Source of the DNA: an uncultured Alistipes sp.
GTDB lineage: Bacteria > Bacteroidota > Bacteroidia > Bacteroidales > Rikenellaceae
Assembly (NCBI RefSeq): GCF_949296715.1
Contig: NZ_CASFQD010000026.1
Coordinates: 1-35,663, forward strand
Reading direction: 5' to 3'
DNA length: 35,663 nt
The translations under genes were made by a program, and so were the position numbers. Below, piece after piece: positions 22,840 through 30,945 of the stretch. The notes below the pieces were generated by a model that saw only the letters and a list, made by a program, of their open reading frames with translations, was not told where the DNA came from and searched no databases. Within the stretch, counting starts at the first letter, position 1. Each line of letters starts with the position of its first letter.

Positions 22840-24132
22840 ATGGACAAATCTTTGCATCCCGACTGGAGCTACGGGGCCGTGCTGTATGAGATGAACGTGC
22901 GCCAGCTGACGGCGGAAGGGACGCTGCGGGCTGCCGCGGCGCGCCTGCCCTTTCTGCGCAATCTGGGGATTGATGCCGTGTGGCTTATGCCGGTCTACCC
23001 GATCGGACGCACCAACCGCAAGGGACCGCTGGGCTCCTACTATTCCGTGAGCGACTATTGCGCCGTGAATCCCGAAATGGGCGACATGGCCGATTTCGAC
23101 GCCTTCGTTGCGGAGGCGCACCGCCTGGGCATGAAGGTGCTGCTCGACTGGGTGGCCAACCATACGGCGCGCGACGCCCGCTGGATCGCGGAGCGGCCCG
23201 CCGACTGGTACGAGCGCGACGCGGAGGGGACTCCGGCCGTGCCGTGGGACTGGACCGATACGGCGAAGCTCAACTATGCCAACCGCGATGTGTGGCGGGC
23301 GCAGTCCGACGCCATGGAGTTCTGGGTGACGCGACACGCCGTGGACGGCTTCCGCTGCGACATGGCGATGCTTGTGCCGGCGGAGTTCTGGTACGAGACG
23401 ATTGCCCGCCTGCGGGCGGTGAAGCCCGACCTCTTCATGCTGGCCGAGGCCGAGGAGCGCTACCTGTTCGACCACCATGCCTTCGACGCCTGCTATGCCT
23501 GGCAGATGCACCACCTGCTCAACGACGTGGCGCAGCAGCGGACCCGTCTGACGGCCCTGCGCGACTACCTTCATGCCGACCGCGAACGCTATCCGCAGTC
23601 GGCCATGCGGCTGGCCTTCACGTCGAACCACGACGAGAACTCGTGGAGCGGCACGGAGTTCACGCGCATGGGGGCCGCCCGCGAAATCATGGCCGCCTTC
23701 ACCTTCGTCGTGCCGCGCGGCCTGCCGCTGATCTATACGGGGCAGGAGGTCGGTTACGACCATGCGTTCGCCTTCTTCGACCGCGACCCGATCCCGCACT
23801 ACGAAGCCAATGCCTTTACGGATTTCTACCGGCGGCTGACGGCCCTGCACCATGACAATGAGGCCCTTGCCGCGGGCGAGCGGGGCGGCGGGATGATTGA
23901 AATCCGCAACAACGCCGAGGACTGCCTGCTGACGATGGTCCGCGAGGTGCCGGGCAACCGCGTCGTCGCGGTGATGAACCTTTCGCCCTATGCCATCCAT
24001 GCCGACTACCGCACCGGCATCTACGCCGGGGAGTATGCCGATGCCATGACGGGCGAACCGTACCTGCTGGCGGAGCATGTCGAGGAGGAGATGGCGCCGT
24101 GGAGCTACCGGATTCTGACCCGCAGGGGCTGA
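22840..24132 (+). CDS. Alpha-amylase family glycoside hydrolase (GH13)
   Basis: A 430-residue GH13 enzyme without a signal peptide, so probably cytoplasmic. All four conserved regions are seen: LLDWVANHTARD (region I), DGFRCDMAML with the nucleophile D174 (II), LAEAEE with the acid/base E203 (III), and FTSNHDENSW with D265 (IV). The start MDKSLHPDWSYGAVLYEMNVRQ is typical of compact Bacteroidetes GH13 proteins, and IDAVWLMPVYPIG and GSYYSVSDYCAVNPEMG complete the N-terminal barrel. It should act on alpha-1,4-linked glucans or maltodextrins. The exact specificity cannot be read. It has its own promoter and a strong terminator, and it is divergent from the polysaccharide export operon. Confidence 0.92.
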   Translation: MDKSLHPDWSYGAVLYEMNVRQLTAEGTLRAAAARLPFLRNLGIDAVWLMPVYPIGRTNRKGPLGSYYSVSDYCAVNPEMGDMADFDAFVAEAHRLGMKVLLDWVANHTARDARWIAERPADWYERDAEGTPAVPWDWTDTAKLNYANRDVWRAQSDAMEFWVTRHAVDGFRCDMAMLVPAEFWYETIARLRAVKPDLFMLAEAEERYLFDHHAFDACYAWQMHHLLNDVAQQRTRLTALRDYLHADRERYPQSAMRLAFTSNHDENSWSGTEFTRMGAAREIMAAFTFVVPRGLPLIYTGQEVGYDHAFAFFDRDPIPHYEANAFTDFYRRLTALHHDNEALAAGERGGGMIEIRNNAEDCLLTMVREVPGNRVVAVMNLSPYAIHADYRTGIYAGEYADAMTGEPYLLAEHVEEEMAPWSYRILTRRG

Positions 24133-24290
24133 TCCCGGCATCCGGCCCGACCTGCTGCTCCGCGACGGGCGGTCCGACACCCCCGGCCCCTGTCGGCGGA
24201 TCGATGCGCCGTTGCGGCCTTTTCCCGTCCGCTGCGGCTCCGGTATCAAGTTTCGTCTGCTCCTTGCCGCCTGTTCCGGCCTTTTCCCCT

Positions 24291-24338
24291 GCCCGTCCCG
24301 CCCGTTGCTGATTGCCCGGTCGGGACGGGCTTTTTTTT
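24291..24338 (+). terminator. Rho-independent terminator of the GH13 gene
   Basis: A perfect 10-bp stem, GCCCGTCCCG at 24291-24300 with CGGGACGGGC at 24321-24330, is followed by eight T. The loop is long (20 nt). It lies about 160 bp after the stop; the 158 bp between show no gene. Confidence 0.88.
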
Positions 24339-24380
24339 GCCCTTTTTCCGCCGCCCCGAGCAAACGGAGACATTTTTTTC

Positions 24381-24388
24381 TATCTTTG
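24381..24388 (+). promoter_or_regulatory. -7 element of the TPM/LemA genes
   Basis: TATCTTTG, an exact TAnnTTTG match, lies 9 bp before the ATG at 24398 and about 40 bp after the GH13 terminator. The leader would be very short. No TTTG box is seen at the expected distance. Confidence 0.55.
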
Positions 24389-24397
24389 CCCGAGGTT

Positions 24398-25303
24398 ATG
24401 AGAAAACTTGCAATCATCTCTCTTTTGCTTGCCTGCACGTTGACCGCTGCGGCAGCCACCTACCGTGTGGAGGAGATTCCCAATGTCCAGCTGGCGGACC
24501 GGCGGCGCTACGTCTCCAATCCCGACGGGATACTCTCCGACCGGACCGTCGCGCGGCTCGACTCGCTGTGCGGGGCGCTCCGCACGCGGGGCATCGCGCA
24601 GGTTGCCGTCGTGGCTGTGGACGACATCGCCGGAGGCGACACCTTCTCGTTTGCCATCGACCTTTTCCGCCGCTGGGGCGTGGGACGCGCCGACACGGAC
24701 AACGGACTGGGCGTACTGCTCGTGCGCGACCTGCATGAGATCCGCTTCGTCACGGGCGGCGGGCTGGAGGGGGTGCTGACGGATGCCCTCTGCAAGCGCA
24801 TCCAGATGAAATACATGCTGCCGTATTTCCGCGAGGAGAACTACGACGCCGGCATGACGGCCGGACTGCAGGCCGTCGCGCAGCTGCTCGAGGGCAGCGA
24901 CGTGGACCTCGGGCTGCCCGACACCTCCGACGATGAACTGCCCGGCTGGTTCATCCTGCTGGTCGTCGCAGGCGTCGTCGGCATTCCGGTGCTGGTCTCC
25001 GTGGCGGGCTACTGTGCGCGCAAACGCTGCCCGCACTGCCGCCGGCTGTCGCTCGAGCTGCGTTCGCAGCAGGCCGTGAACCTGACCTCCCGCGGTTTGG
25101 TCATCGAATATACCTATATATGTAAGCATTGCGGCGAAGTGGTGCGGCGGCGTGCCCGCAACTCGCACGACGACCATTTCGGCGGCGGTGGCGGCGGCCC
25201 GATCATCGGCGGCTTCGGCGGTTTCGGCGGCGGAGGTTCGTTCGGGGGCGGCGGCTTCGGCGGCGGCTCGTTCGGCGGCGGCGGTGCCGGCTCGAAGTGG
25301 TGA
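24398..25303 (+). CDS. TPM-domain membrane protein (YgcG-like) with zinc-ribbon-like cysteines
   Basis: A 301-residue protein. A signal peptide (MRKLAIISLLLACTLTAAAA) is followed by a TPM domain at about residues 28-165, recognisable from VSNPDGILSDRTVARLDSL, a V-A-V-V-A-V-D-D strand, FSFAIDLFRRWGVGRADTDNGLGVLLV cut at the conserved W-G-V-G and D-N-G-L-G-V-L-L-V, and RFVTGGGLEGVLTDAL. A membrane helix follows at about 185-206. After it, CARKRCPHC and YICKHCGEV give two CxxC pairs that could form a zinc ribbon in the cytoplasm, and the last 45 residues are Gly/Phe-rich and end GGGGAGSKW. TPM proteins are linked with envelope or photosystem maintenance. The lemA gene 71 bp downstream is a common partner. 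Confidence 0.9.
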   Translation: MRKLAIISLLLACTLTAAAATYRVEEIPNVQLADRRRYVSNPDGILSDRTVARLDSLCGALRTRGIAQVAVVAVDDIAGGDTFSFAIDLFRRWGVGRADTDNGLGVLLVRDLHEIRFVTGGGLEGVLTDALCKRIQMKYMLPYFREENYDAGMTAGLQAVAQLLEGSDVDLGLPDTSDDELPGWFILLVVAGVVGIPVLVSVAGYCARKRCPHCRRLSLELRSQQAVNLTSRGLVIEYTYICKHCGEVVRRRARNSHDDHFGGGGGGPIIGGFGGFGGGGSFGGGGFGGGSFGGGGAGSKW

Positions 25304-25374
25304 GCGGAACGGCAGCACCCGTGCGGAAGGGACAAGACAAGCAAACAATCGGAAAACAATCAAACGGACAAGTT

Positions 25375-25950
25375 ATGAAAAAATGGATTTGGATCGGCGT
25401 TGTGGCCGTCGTGGCGATCTTTTTCTATGCCACCTACAACGGATTTGTCAACAAGGAGGAGGGCGTGAATGCCGCCTGGTCGAATGTCGAGACGCAGTAC
25501 CAGCGTCGTTCGGACCTGATTCCCAACCTGGTCAACACGGTCAAGGGCTATGCGGCGCACGAGTCGCAGACATTGAGTGAGGTGACCGAGGCACGGGCCA
25601 GGGCCACGTCGATCAACCTCACGGCCGGGGAGCTGACCCCCGAGCGGCTGGCGCAGTTCCAGCAGGCGCAAGCCGATGTGCGCTCGGCGCTGGGACGGCT
25701 GATCGCCGTGGCGGAGAGCTATCCCGACCTGAAGGCCAACCAGAACTTCATCGAACTGCAGTCGCAGCTCGAGGGGACGGAGAACCGCATTGCCGTGGCC
25801 CGCAAGGACTTCAACGATGCGGCCCGCAAGTACAACGTCGCCGTGCGGCGCTTCCCGTCGAATCTCGTGGCCGGGCTCTTCGGCTTCGACCAGAAACCCT
25901 ATTTCGAGGCGGCCGAGGGGACCGATGCAGCCCCGCAGGTCGAATTTTAG
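25375..25950 (+). CDS. lemA: LemA family protein
   Basis: A 191-residue LemA protein. It has one N-terminal membrane helix (residues 4-20, WIWIGVVAVVAIFFYA) and a long helical domain with the family signatures YNGFVNKEEGVNAAWSNVETQYQRR and SDLIPNLVNTVKGYA (adjacent), EVTEARARA, AESYPDLKANQNFIELQ, QLEGTENRIAVARKDFN and FPSNLVAGLFGF. Its molecular role is unsettled. In many bacteria it is next to a TPM-domain gene, as here, and the two products may act together at the inner membrane. The ATG at 25375 follows the TPM stop by 71 bp with no new promoter noticed. Confidence 0.95.
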   Translation: MKKWIWIGVVAVVAIFFYATYNGFVNKEEGVNAAWSNVETQYQRRSDLIPNLVNTVKGYAAHESQTLSEVTEARARATSINLTAGELTPERLAQFQQAQADVRSALGRLIAVAESYPDLKANQNFIELQSQLEGTENRIAVARKDFNDAARKYNVAVRRFPSNLVAGLFGFDQKPYFEAAEGTDAAPQVEF

Positions 25951-25956
25951 TCTCCT

Positions 25957-26949
25957 GTGGCCGCTGAACGTACCCGCGGCTACGTGCTGGGTGCCGTAGC
26001 CGCCGCCAGCTACGGGCTGAATCCGCTCTTCACGCTGCCGATGTATGCGGCGGGCATGGGGGCGGATTCCGTGCTGTTCTACCGCTATGTGCTGGCCGTG
26101 GCGCTGCTGGGGGTGCTGATGCTCGTGCGCCGGCAGTCGTTCGCCCTGCACCGGTGCGACGTCGTGCCCCTCGTGGTGATGGGGCTGCTCATGTCGGCCT
26201 CGTCGCTGCTGCTCTTCGAGAGCTACAATCTCATGGATGCGGGCATCGCCTCGACGATCCTGTTCGTCTATCCGGTGATGGTCGCCGTCATCATGGCCGT
26301 GGGGTTCCGCGAGCGGCTGTCCGCCGCAGGCATCCTCTCCATCGCGCTGGCCTGCACGGGCATCTCGCTCCTCTACAAGGGCGGGGACGGCGCGACGCTC
26401 AACCTGACGGGCGTGCTGCTGGTTTTCCTCTCGGCACTCTCGTATGCTGTCTACATCGTAGGGGTCAACCGTTCGTCGCTGCGCGACATGTCCACCGAGA
26501 AGCTCACCTTCTACTGCCTGCTCTTCGGGTCGCTGGTCTATGTCGTGCGGCTGCGCGGCTGCACGGAGCTGCAGCCCGTGCCCGATCCCGTGCTGTGGAT
26601 CAATGCCGTGTCGCTGGCGCTCTTCCCGACGATCATCTCGCTTGTGGCGATGGCCGGGGCGATCCGCCGCATCGGCTCGACCCCCACGGCGATCCTCGGG
26701 GCGCTGGAACCCGTCACGGCGCTGATTTTCGGCGTGGCGGTCTTCGGCGAGCGGCTCACGCCGCGCATCATGCTGGGTGTGGCGCTGATTCTGGTTGCCG
26801 TGACGCTCATCATCGCAGGGCAGTCGCTCCGTTTCCCGACGCCCGTCACGCATCTTGCGCGCTGGATGGCCCATCCGCGCCTGCCGTACTGGGCCGTGCG
26901 CTGGGCGCGCCGCCTGCCGCTGCCGCACCTCCACCGCCACAGGGGCTGA
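25957..26949 (+). CDS. EamA/DMT family transporter with GTG start
   Basis: A 330-residue drug/metabolite-transporter family permease with ten predicted helices in two EamA repeats (about residues 8-145 and 155-290). Typical segments are GYVLGAVAAASYGLNPLF, DAGIASTILFVYPVMVAVIMA, GVLLVFLSALSYAVYIVGVN and TPTAILGALEPVTALIFGVAVFGERL with the conserved L-E-P/G-E motifs, split here for length. The C-terminal 45 residues form a basic extension. The start is a GTG at 25957, 6 bp after the lemA stop: the first in-frame ATG (26041) would cut into helix 1, so the GTG is preferred. The substrate is unknown. It is the last gene of the TPM-lemA unit and is followed by a terminator. Confidence 0.9.
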   Translation: MAAERTRGYVLGAVAAASYGLNPLFTLPMYAAGMGADSVLFYRYVLAVALLGVLMLVRRQSFALHRCDVVPLVVMGLLMSASSLLLFESYNLMDAGIASTILFVYPVMVAVIMAVGFRERLSAAGILSIALACTGISLLYKGGDGATLNLTGVLLVFLSALSYAVYIVGVNRSSLRDMSTEKLTFYCLLFGSLVYVVRLRGCTELQPVPDPVLWINAVSLALFPTIISLVAMAGAIRRIGSTPTAILGALEPVTALIFGVAVFGERLTPRIMLGVALILVAVTLIIAGQSLRFPTPVTHLARWMAHPRLPYWAVRWARRLPLPHLHRHRG

Positions 26950-26970
26950 ACCGATGTGCCGACAACATCA

Positions 26971-27008
26971 CGGGCCGCAGGAGATAAACCCTGCGGCCCG
27001 TTTGTATT
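26971..27008 (+). terminator. Terminator of the TPM-lemA-EamA unit
   Basis: A perfect 11-bp stem (CGGGCCGCAGG at 26971-26981 with its complement at 26990-27000, 8-nt loop) is followed by TTTGTATTT. It lies in the gap between two converging genes. Confidence 0.85.
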
Positions 27009-27026
27009 TCAGTGTGTTGCGAAACG

Positions 27027-29387
27027 TTATAGCCTGCTGCGGTCTTCGGCCGACCCGGCTTCGACGGCCTTCTTGCGGAAGGCCTTTCCCGACTTGAAGT
27101 TCCACGTGAGCCCGATGCGGTATTGGCGGCTGTTCCAGAACTGTAACACGTTGACACGGCGCACGAACCCTTCGCCGCGGGCGCCGACGTGCTGCGGCTC
27201 CTCGGTGAGGTTGCGGACGTTGAACGAAAGGGTGAAGCGCTCGCCGAAGCGTTTTTTGATCCCCGCGTGCAGCATCTGCTGCGGCTCGACCCAGCAGTTG
27301 CCCAGCTCGACACGGCTCTGGTAGCGGTAGGAGAGGTCGATGTAGAAGTTGGCCGGGAGCGTGAAGGTCGTCGAGGCGTAGAGGCTGTAGAAGTTCTGGC
27401 GGCTGACCGGGTCGTCCGCCCCGACGCGCTGCGCCTGCCTGATGAACATGGCGTTGACGTTCAGCTGCCACCACCGGGTGAGCTGGAAGGGGAGATTGGC
27501 CGTGAAGTAGTAGCTCGTCATGGCGTCGTAGTTGACCCACGCGATGCAGAGCAGGTCGGGATCGTCGGCGTCGGGCAGGATCGTCTGCTGGATTTCGTCC
27601 GTCTCGACGGTCAGGCCGGCCGTGAGCGTGTATTTGTGCTTCAGCACGAAGGTCAGGCTGGCGTCGTGCGTATAGGAGGGATTGAGCGCCGGGTTGCCCG
27701 TCTGGTAGGTGTAGTCCGAAATCTGGCTCCGCTGCGGGGAGAGGCACCAGAAGCTGGGGCGCGAGATGGTGCGGGTGTACTGCGCGATGAGCGAGTAGGC
27801 GCCGTCCTTCGAGAGCGCACAGGAGACGTTGGCGTTGGGGAAGAGCGAGAAGTAGTCCTGCCCGACCTGCTTGCCCGTCGTGTGGGTGTACTCGCCGCGC
27901 AGCCCCGCCACGAAGCTCCAGCGCCCGAGGTTGGCCGAGACGATGCCGTAGGCCGCGGCGATGTTCTCCGTGTAGTCGATCGCGAAGCTCTGCCGGTCGT
28001 TGCGCACCCACTCGCCGCCCTGCACGTATTCGTAGAGCGCGTCGTTGTCCATGTCGTTGCGGGTGAACTTCGCTCCGGCCTTCAGCGTCCAGCGCGGCGA
28101 GAACTTCTTGTCGAGGGCCAGCGTCGCCGAGGCGATCGTGTAGCGGCTCGTCGTGCGGTCGCGGTAGGTCGAGTCGCGCACGACGGCGGGCGAGGTGATG
28201 CGGCTGAAGTTGTCGTTGCCCGAAGCGTTGCGCCGCGAGGTGTAGTCGGCCAGCAGCTTGAGCGTCGAACCCAGCGTGTCGACCTTCCAGACGTAGTTGA
28301 ACGTCGCCGAGAGGTTGTCGTTGTAATCGCCTGCTTCGAAGCGCGTTTGCGTGTGGGTCAGCCGGTCGCCCTGCGTGAAGTCGCTCTGCGTGTCGGTCGG
28401 GTCGTCGCTGTCGCTGTGCCAGTACTCGAGTTCGGCCCCGACGCTGTGGTCCGGCGCGATTTCGTAGATGGCGCCGAACGTCCCGCCGCCGTTGTTGACG
28501 CGGCTCTTCAGGTCGGAGTGTGAGGTGAGGGCGGCATCGCCCGACGTGTAGCGCGTCGTCTCGTCGCTTGACGAACGGTTGTCCGCGAAGGAGCCCCAGC
28601 CCGAGGCGTAGAGGTCGAAGCGGCCCGAGTGGATGTTGATGTTGCCGCCCGGCGTGAGGTTCCGCCCCATGGTGCTCATGCTCCCGTTGAGCGAGAGGGA
28701 GCCGTTGAGGCCGTTTTCGCGCCGTTTCTTGAGCGTGATGCGGATCACGCCGCCCGCCGTGTCGGCATCGTAGTCGGCGCCCGTCGTCGGGATCACCTCG
28801 ATCTTCTGAATCTCCTCGGCCCGCAGCGAGCGGATGTAGGTGAGCAGCTGCTCGGGTTCGAGTTTCAGCTCGCGGTCGTTGACGTAGACCTTCGTGCCCG
28901 TCTTGCCGTTGACCGAAATCTTGTCGCTGTCGACCCAGACGCCCGGGGCGCGTTCCAGCAGCTCGATGCCGTCGCGTCCCGCGGCCGCCGGGGCGTTGGC
29001 CACGTCGACGACGAAGCGGTCGGCCTCGCGCCGCACGAGCTGCGCCTTGACGACCACGCCTTCGATCGCGGTCGACGAGCTGTGCATGACGAAGTCCCCG
29101 AGGTCGTTCTCGTGCTCGACGCGCACCGGCTGCTTCAGCGGGTCGTAACCCAGGTACTGGATCGAGAGGGTGTAGTCGCCCGTCGGCACCTCGAGCCGGA
29201 AGCGGCCCTCCCCGTCGGTGGCCATGCCCGCCACCTGCTCCGTGCCCTTGAGCAGTACGACCGTCGCGTACTCCACGGCCGAACCCTGCTCGTCGACCAC
29301 GCGCCCCGTGGCCGGATACATCCGGGCCGCCAGCGCGTTCGTTGCCGTCAGCCCCAATACCGTAATCAGAAGGATCAGTTGTTTCAT
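27027..29387 (-). CDS. TonB-receptor-like outer membrane beta-barrel protein
   Basis: A 786-residue outer-membrane protein of the Bacteroidetes OMP_b-brl_3 type. After a signal peptide (MKQLILLITVLGLTATNALA) comes a carboxypeptidase-regulatory-like domain at about residues 24-105 (GRVVDEQGSAVEYATVVLL, GRFRLEVPTGDYTLSIQYLGY). A plug domain at about 110-220 follows, with GIELLERAPGVWVD, KVYVNDREL, IEVIPTTGADYDADTAGGVI, and then an antiparallel barrel to the end. I see no clear TonB box. No SusD-like, anti-sigma or ECF sigma gene is beside it, so it is an orphan. Ligand or role is unknown; several members of this group are expressed under envelope stress, which I cannot test here. Confidence 0.9.
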   Translation of the reverse strand: MKQLILLITVLGLTATNALAARMYPATGRVVDEQGSAVEYATVVLLKGTEQVAGMATDGEGRFRLEVPTGDYTLSIQYLGYDPLKQPVRVEHENDLGDFVMHSSSTAIEGVVVKAQLVRREADRFVVDVANAPAAAGRDGIELLERAPGVWVDSDKISVNGKTGTKVYVNDRELKLEPEQLLTYIRSLRAEEIQKIEVIPTTGADYDADTAGGVIRITLKKRRENGLNGSLSLNGSMSTMGRNLTPGGNINIHSGRFDLYASGWGSFADNRSSSDETTRYTSGDAALTSHSDLKSRVNNGGGTFGAIYEIAPDHSVGAELEYWHSDSDDPTDTQSDFTQGDRLTHTQTRFEAGDYNDNLSATFNYVWKVDTLGSTLKLLADYTSRRNASGNDNFSRITSPAVVRDSTYRDRTTSRYTIASATLALDKKFSPRWTLKAGAKFTRNDMDNDALYEYVQGGEWVRNDRQSFAIDYTENIAAAYGIVSANLGRWSFVAGLRGEYTHTTGKQVGQDYFSLFPNANVSCALSKDGAYSLIAQYTRTISRPSFWCLSPQRSQISDYTYQTGNPALNPSYTHDASLTFVLKHKYTLTAGLTVETDEIQQTILPDADDPDLLCIAWVNYDAMTSYYFTANLPFQLTRWWQLNVNAMFIRQAQRVGADDPVSRQNFYSLYASTTFTLPANFYIDLSYRYQSRVELGNCWVEPQQMLHAGIKKRFGERFTLSFNVRNLTEEPQHVGARGEGFVRRVNVLQFWNSRQYRIGLTWNFKSGKAFRKKAVEAGSAEDRSRL

Positions 29388-29433
29388 GTTATGTGCTGTT
29401 TATGTTATTTGCGCTGCATTTTAGTTGACACCA

Positions 29434-29441
29434 CAAAGATA
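29434..29441 (-). promoter_or_regulatory. -7 element of the barrel protein gene
   Basis: The minus strand reads TATCTTTG, 47 bp before the ATG at 29387. A weak ATTG box lies 21 bp upstream on that strand, in an AT-rich tract. Confidence 0.6.
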
Positions 29442-29801
29442 TGTAAAAATATTTCTACTTTGCAATACATAGTACTGAATTTTTACAAAAATTTTTCTGT
29501 ACATATTATTATGGGATTTTGGGGATGCTTGTGCGTGTGCACGATTTCGGGGCGGCGGGGGAGTATGAGGGCGGAGGGTGAGGGCGGGGCGGCCCGGCTG
29601 ATGGCCTGCTAATGGCCTGTCGGCGGCGAGGTTTAAGCTGTGCGATATCCGGGTGGTGATGGCGGGGGCTGCCTGCTCGTCGGCGGCAGGGAGGATGGGT
29701 GTCGCCTGATGGCCGGGCGGTGGAGTAGCCCCCCCCAATGACCGGCGGCAGAGGATGGGGCCTGTCGGGGGGCGGTCGGGTAGAGAAGTATGGGGCGCTA
29801 C

Positions 29802-29892
29802 GGGCGTGTGGGCGTGTGGGATGCGTGTGGGCGTGTGGGATGCGTCGGGCGTGTTGGGTGTGTCGGGCGTGTCGGGCGTGTGGGGTGGTGGG
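29802..29892 (+). repeat. Tandem G-tract repeats with G-quadruplex potential
   Basis: A 19-bp unit (TGTGGGCGTGTGGGATGCG) is perfectly duplicated at 29807-29825 and 29826-29844. It is followed by the 9-bp unit TCGGGCGTG at 29845-29853, 29863-29871 and 29872-29880. The block contains about ten GGG tracts separated mostly by 5-8 nt, so the plus strand could form G-quadruplexes. It lies in the divergent gap between the barrel protein and acyltransferase genes. Confidence 0.85.
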
Positions 29893-30066
29893 ACGGTCAT
29901 TGGGCGGTCCGCAGGTCTGACCCGTGCCGGATGCGTGTGCGGGTTTCGGAGGCAACCCGGTATGCGGGCCGTCCGTGGGCGCATGGACCGTTTTTCGGGG
30001 AAACCCGCCAGTGAAAAATGTTGAAAACTCGTTCCCCGACGGCGTGGAAAATCCGCGGAATTTTTC

Positions 30067-30074
30067 TAAATTTG
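30067..30074 (+). promoter_or_regulatory. -7 element of the acyltransferase gene
   Basis: TAAATTTG matches TAnnTTTG. Transcription should begin near 30081, about 40 nt before the ATG at 30123; this argues against an in-frame upstream start at 30018, which would precede the promoter box. No clear TTTG box was found upstream. Confidence 0.6.
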
Positions 30075-30122
30075 CAGATTGAACCGGACCGGATAATCGG
30101 CTCCGGACAGCATCGGAACGAT

Positions 30123-30860
30123 ATGATAAGCGGCATCTACTACCTGTTTCTCGTGCTTCTGTGCACCCTGTTCATGGTCCTGTCGGCCGTGGCGCTCGTC
30201 CTCTGCTGCCCCTTCGACAAGGGGCGCCGCGTGGTGCATGAACTCTCGCGCATCCTCGTGCGCATCTTCTTCTTTATCCCGCCGCGCTGGCGGCAGCGGG
30301 TCATCGGACGCGAGCTGATCGACCGCAAAAAACGCTATGTCATCGTCGTGAACCACAATACGGTGATCGACATCCCGACGCTCTACTACATACCGCTCAA
30401 CTTCCGCTGGGTCTCGAAGCGCGAGGTCTTCAAGGTGCCCTTCTTCGGACAGTACCTCTTGCTGCACGGCGACATCTGCATCGACCGCGGGCGTGCCGCC
30501 GAGGCGATGGAGCAGCTGCTGCGCGAGGGCAAGCTGTGGATTTCGCGCGGGGCTTCGGTGGCGATCTTCCCCGAGGGCACGCGCTCGAAGGATGGTGAGA
30601 TCCACCGCTTCAAGGCCGGGGCCTTCACGCTGGCGCGCGAGGCGGGGGTTGAGATCCTGCCCGTGGTGCTCGACGGCACGCGGACGCTCATCCGCCGCAA
30701 CCTGCTCTTCAACTGGGGCAACCGCATCACCATCCGCGTGCTGCCGCCGGTGAGCCGCGAGGAGATTGCCTCAACGGAGGTGCACGAACTCATGGAGCGT
30801 GTGTACGACCGCATGGCCGCCGCGCTGGCCGAAATCCGGCAGGAGGGGCAAAAGGCATGA
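30123..30860 (+). CDS. 1-acyl-sn-glycerol-3-phosphate acyltransferase (PlsC family)
   Basis: A 245-residue membrane-bound acyltransferase that converts lysophosphatidic acid to phosphatidic acid in phospholipid synthesis. An N-terminal helix (IYYLFLVLLCTLFMVLSAVALVLC) is followed by the acyltransferase domain: block I NHNTVID, giving H78-x4-D83, block II near CIDRG, block III FPEGTRS at about residues 150-156, and block IV ILPVVLDGT. The ATG at 30123 is chosen because the promoter box ends at 30074 and because it gives the usual short N-terminus. It lies 85 bp upstream of parE, with no promoter box seen in between, so it may be co-transcribed with the topoisomerase genes. Confidence 0.9.
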   Translation: MISGIYYLFLVLLCTLFMVLSAVALVLCCPFDKGRRVVHELSRILVRIFFFIPPRWRQRVIGRELIDRKKRYVIVVNHNTVIDIPTLYYIPLNFRWVSKREVFKVPFFGQYLLLHGDICIDRGRAAEAMEQLLREGKLWISRGASVAIFPEGTRSKDGEIHRFKAGAFTLAREAGVEILPVVLDGTRTLIRRNLLFNWGNRITIRVLPPVSREEIASTEVHELMERVYDRMAAALAEIRQEGQKA

Positions 30861-30945
30861 CATTCGCACGGCTCCGGCCGGGCACGGATCGTGCGGGATT
30901 GGGGACGGGCGCGCGAAGGCGCCGGCCCGAAACATAAAGTGAAAC

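Larger units (their letters stand above)
29388..30122. other. 735-bp gap: promoter regions plus G-rich repeat block
   Basis: The left part (29388-29520) is AT-rich and holds the leftward promoter of the barrel protein gene. From about 29520 to 29960 the plus strand is extremely G-rich with short tandem repeats (29802-29892). The right end holds the promoter of the acyltransferase gene. Open frames on either strand here encode low-complexity Pro/His/Thr or Gly/Arg/Val sequence and are not convincing genes. Confidence 0.7.

Noticed and set aside
24212..24397. Upstream extension of the TPM gene
   Set aside because: It would run through the GH13 terminator and the -7 box; the signal peptide begins at the ATG at 24398.
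29421..29984. 187-codon minus-strand frame in the G-rich gap
   Set aside because: The product is a Pro/His/Thr-rich low-complexity string made by the G-tract repeats, and the frame runs over the promoter of the barrel protein gene.
29755..30024. Gly/Val/Arg-rich plus-strand frame in the G-rich gap
   Set aside because: It is simply the translation of the GGGCGTGT-type repeats and has no promoter or ribosome site of its own.
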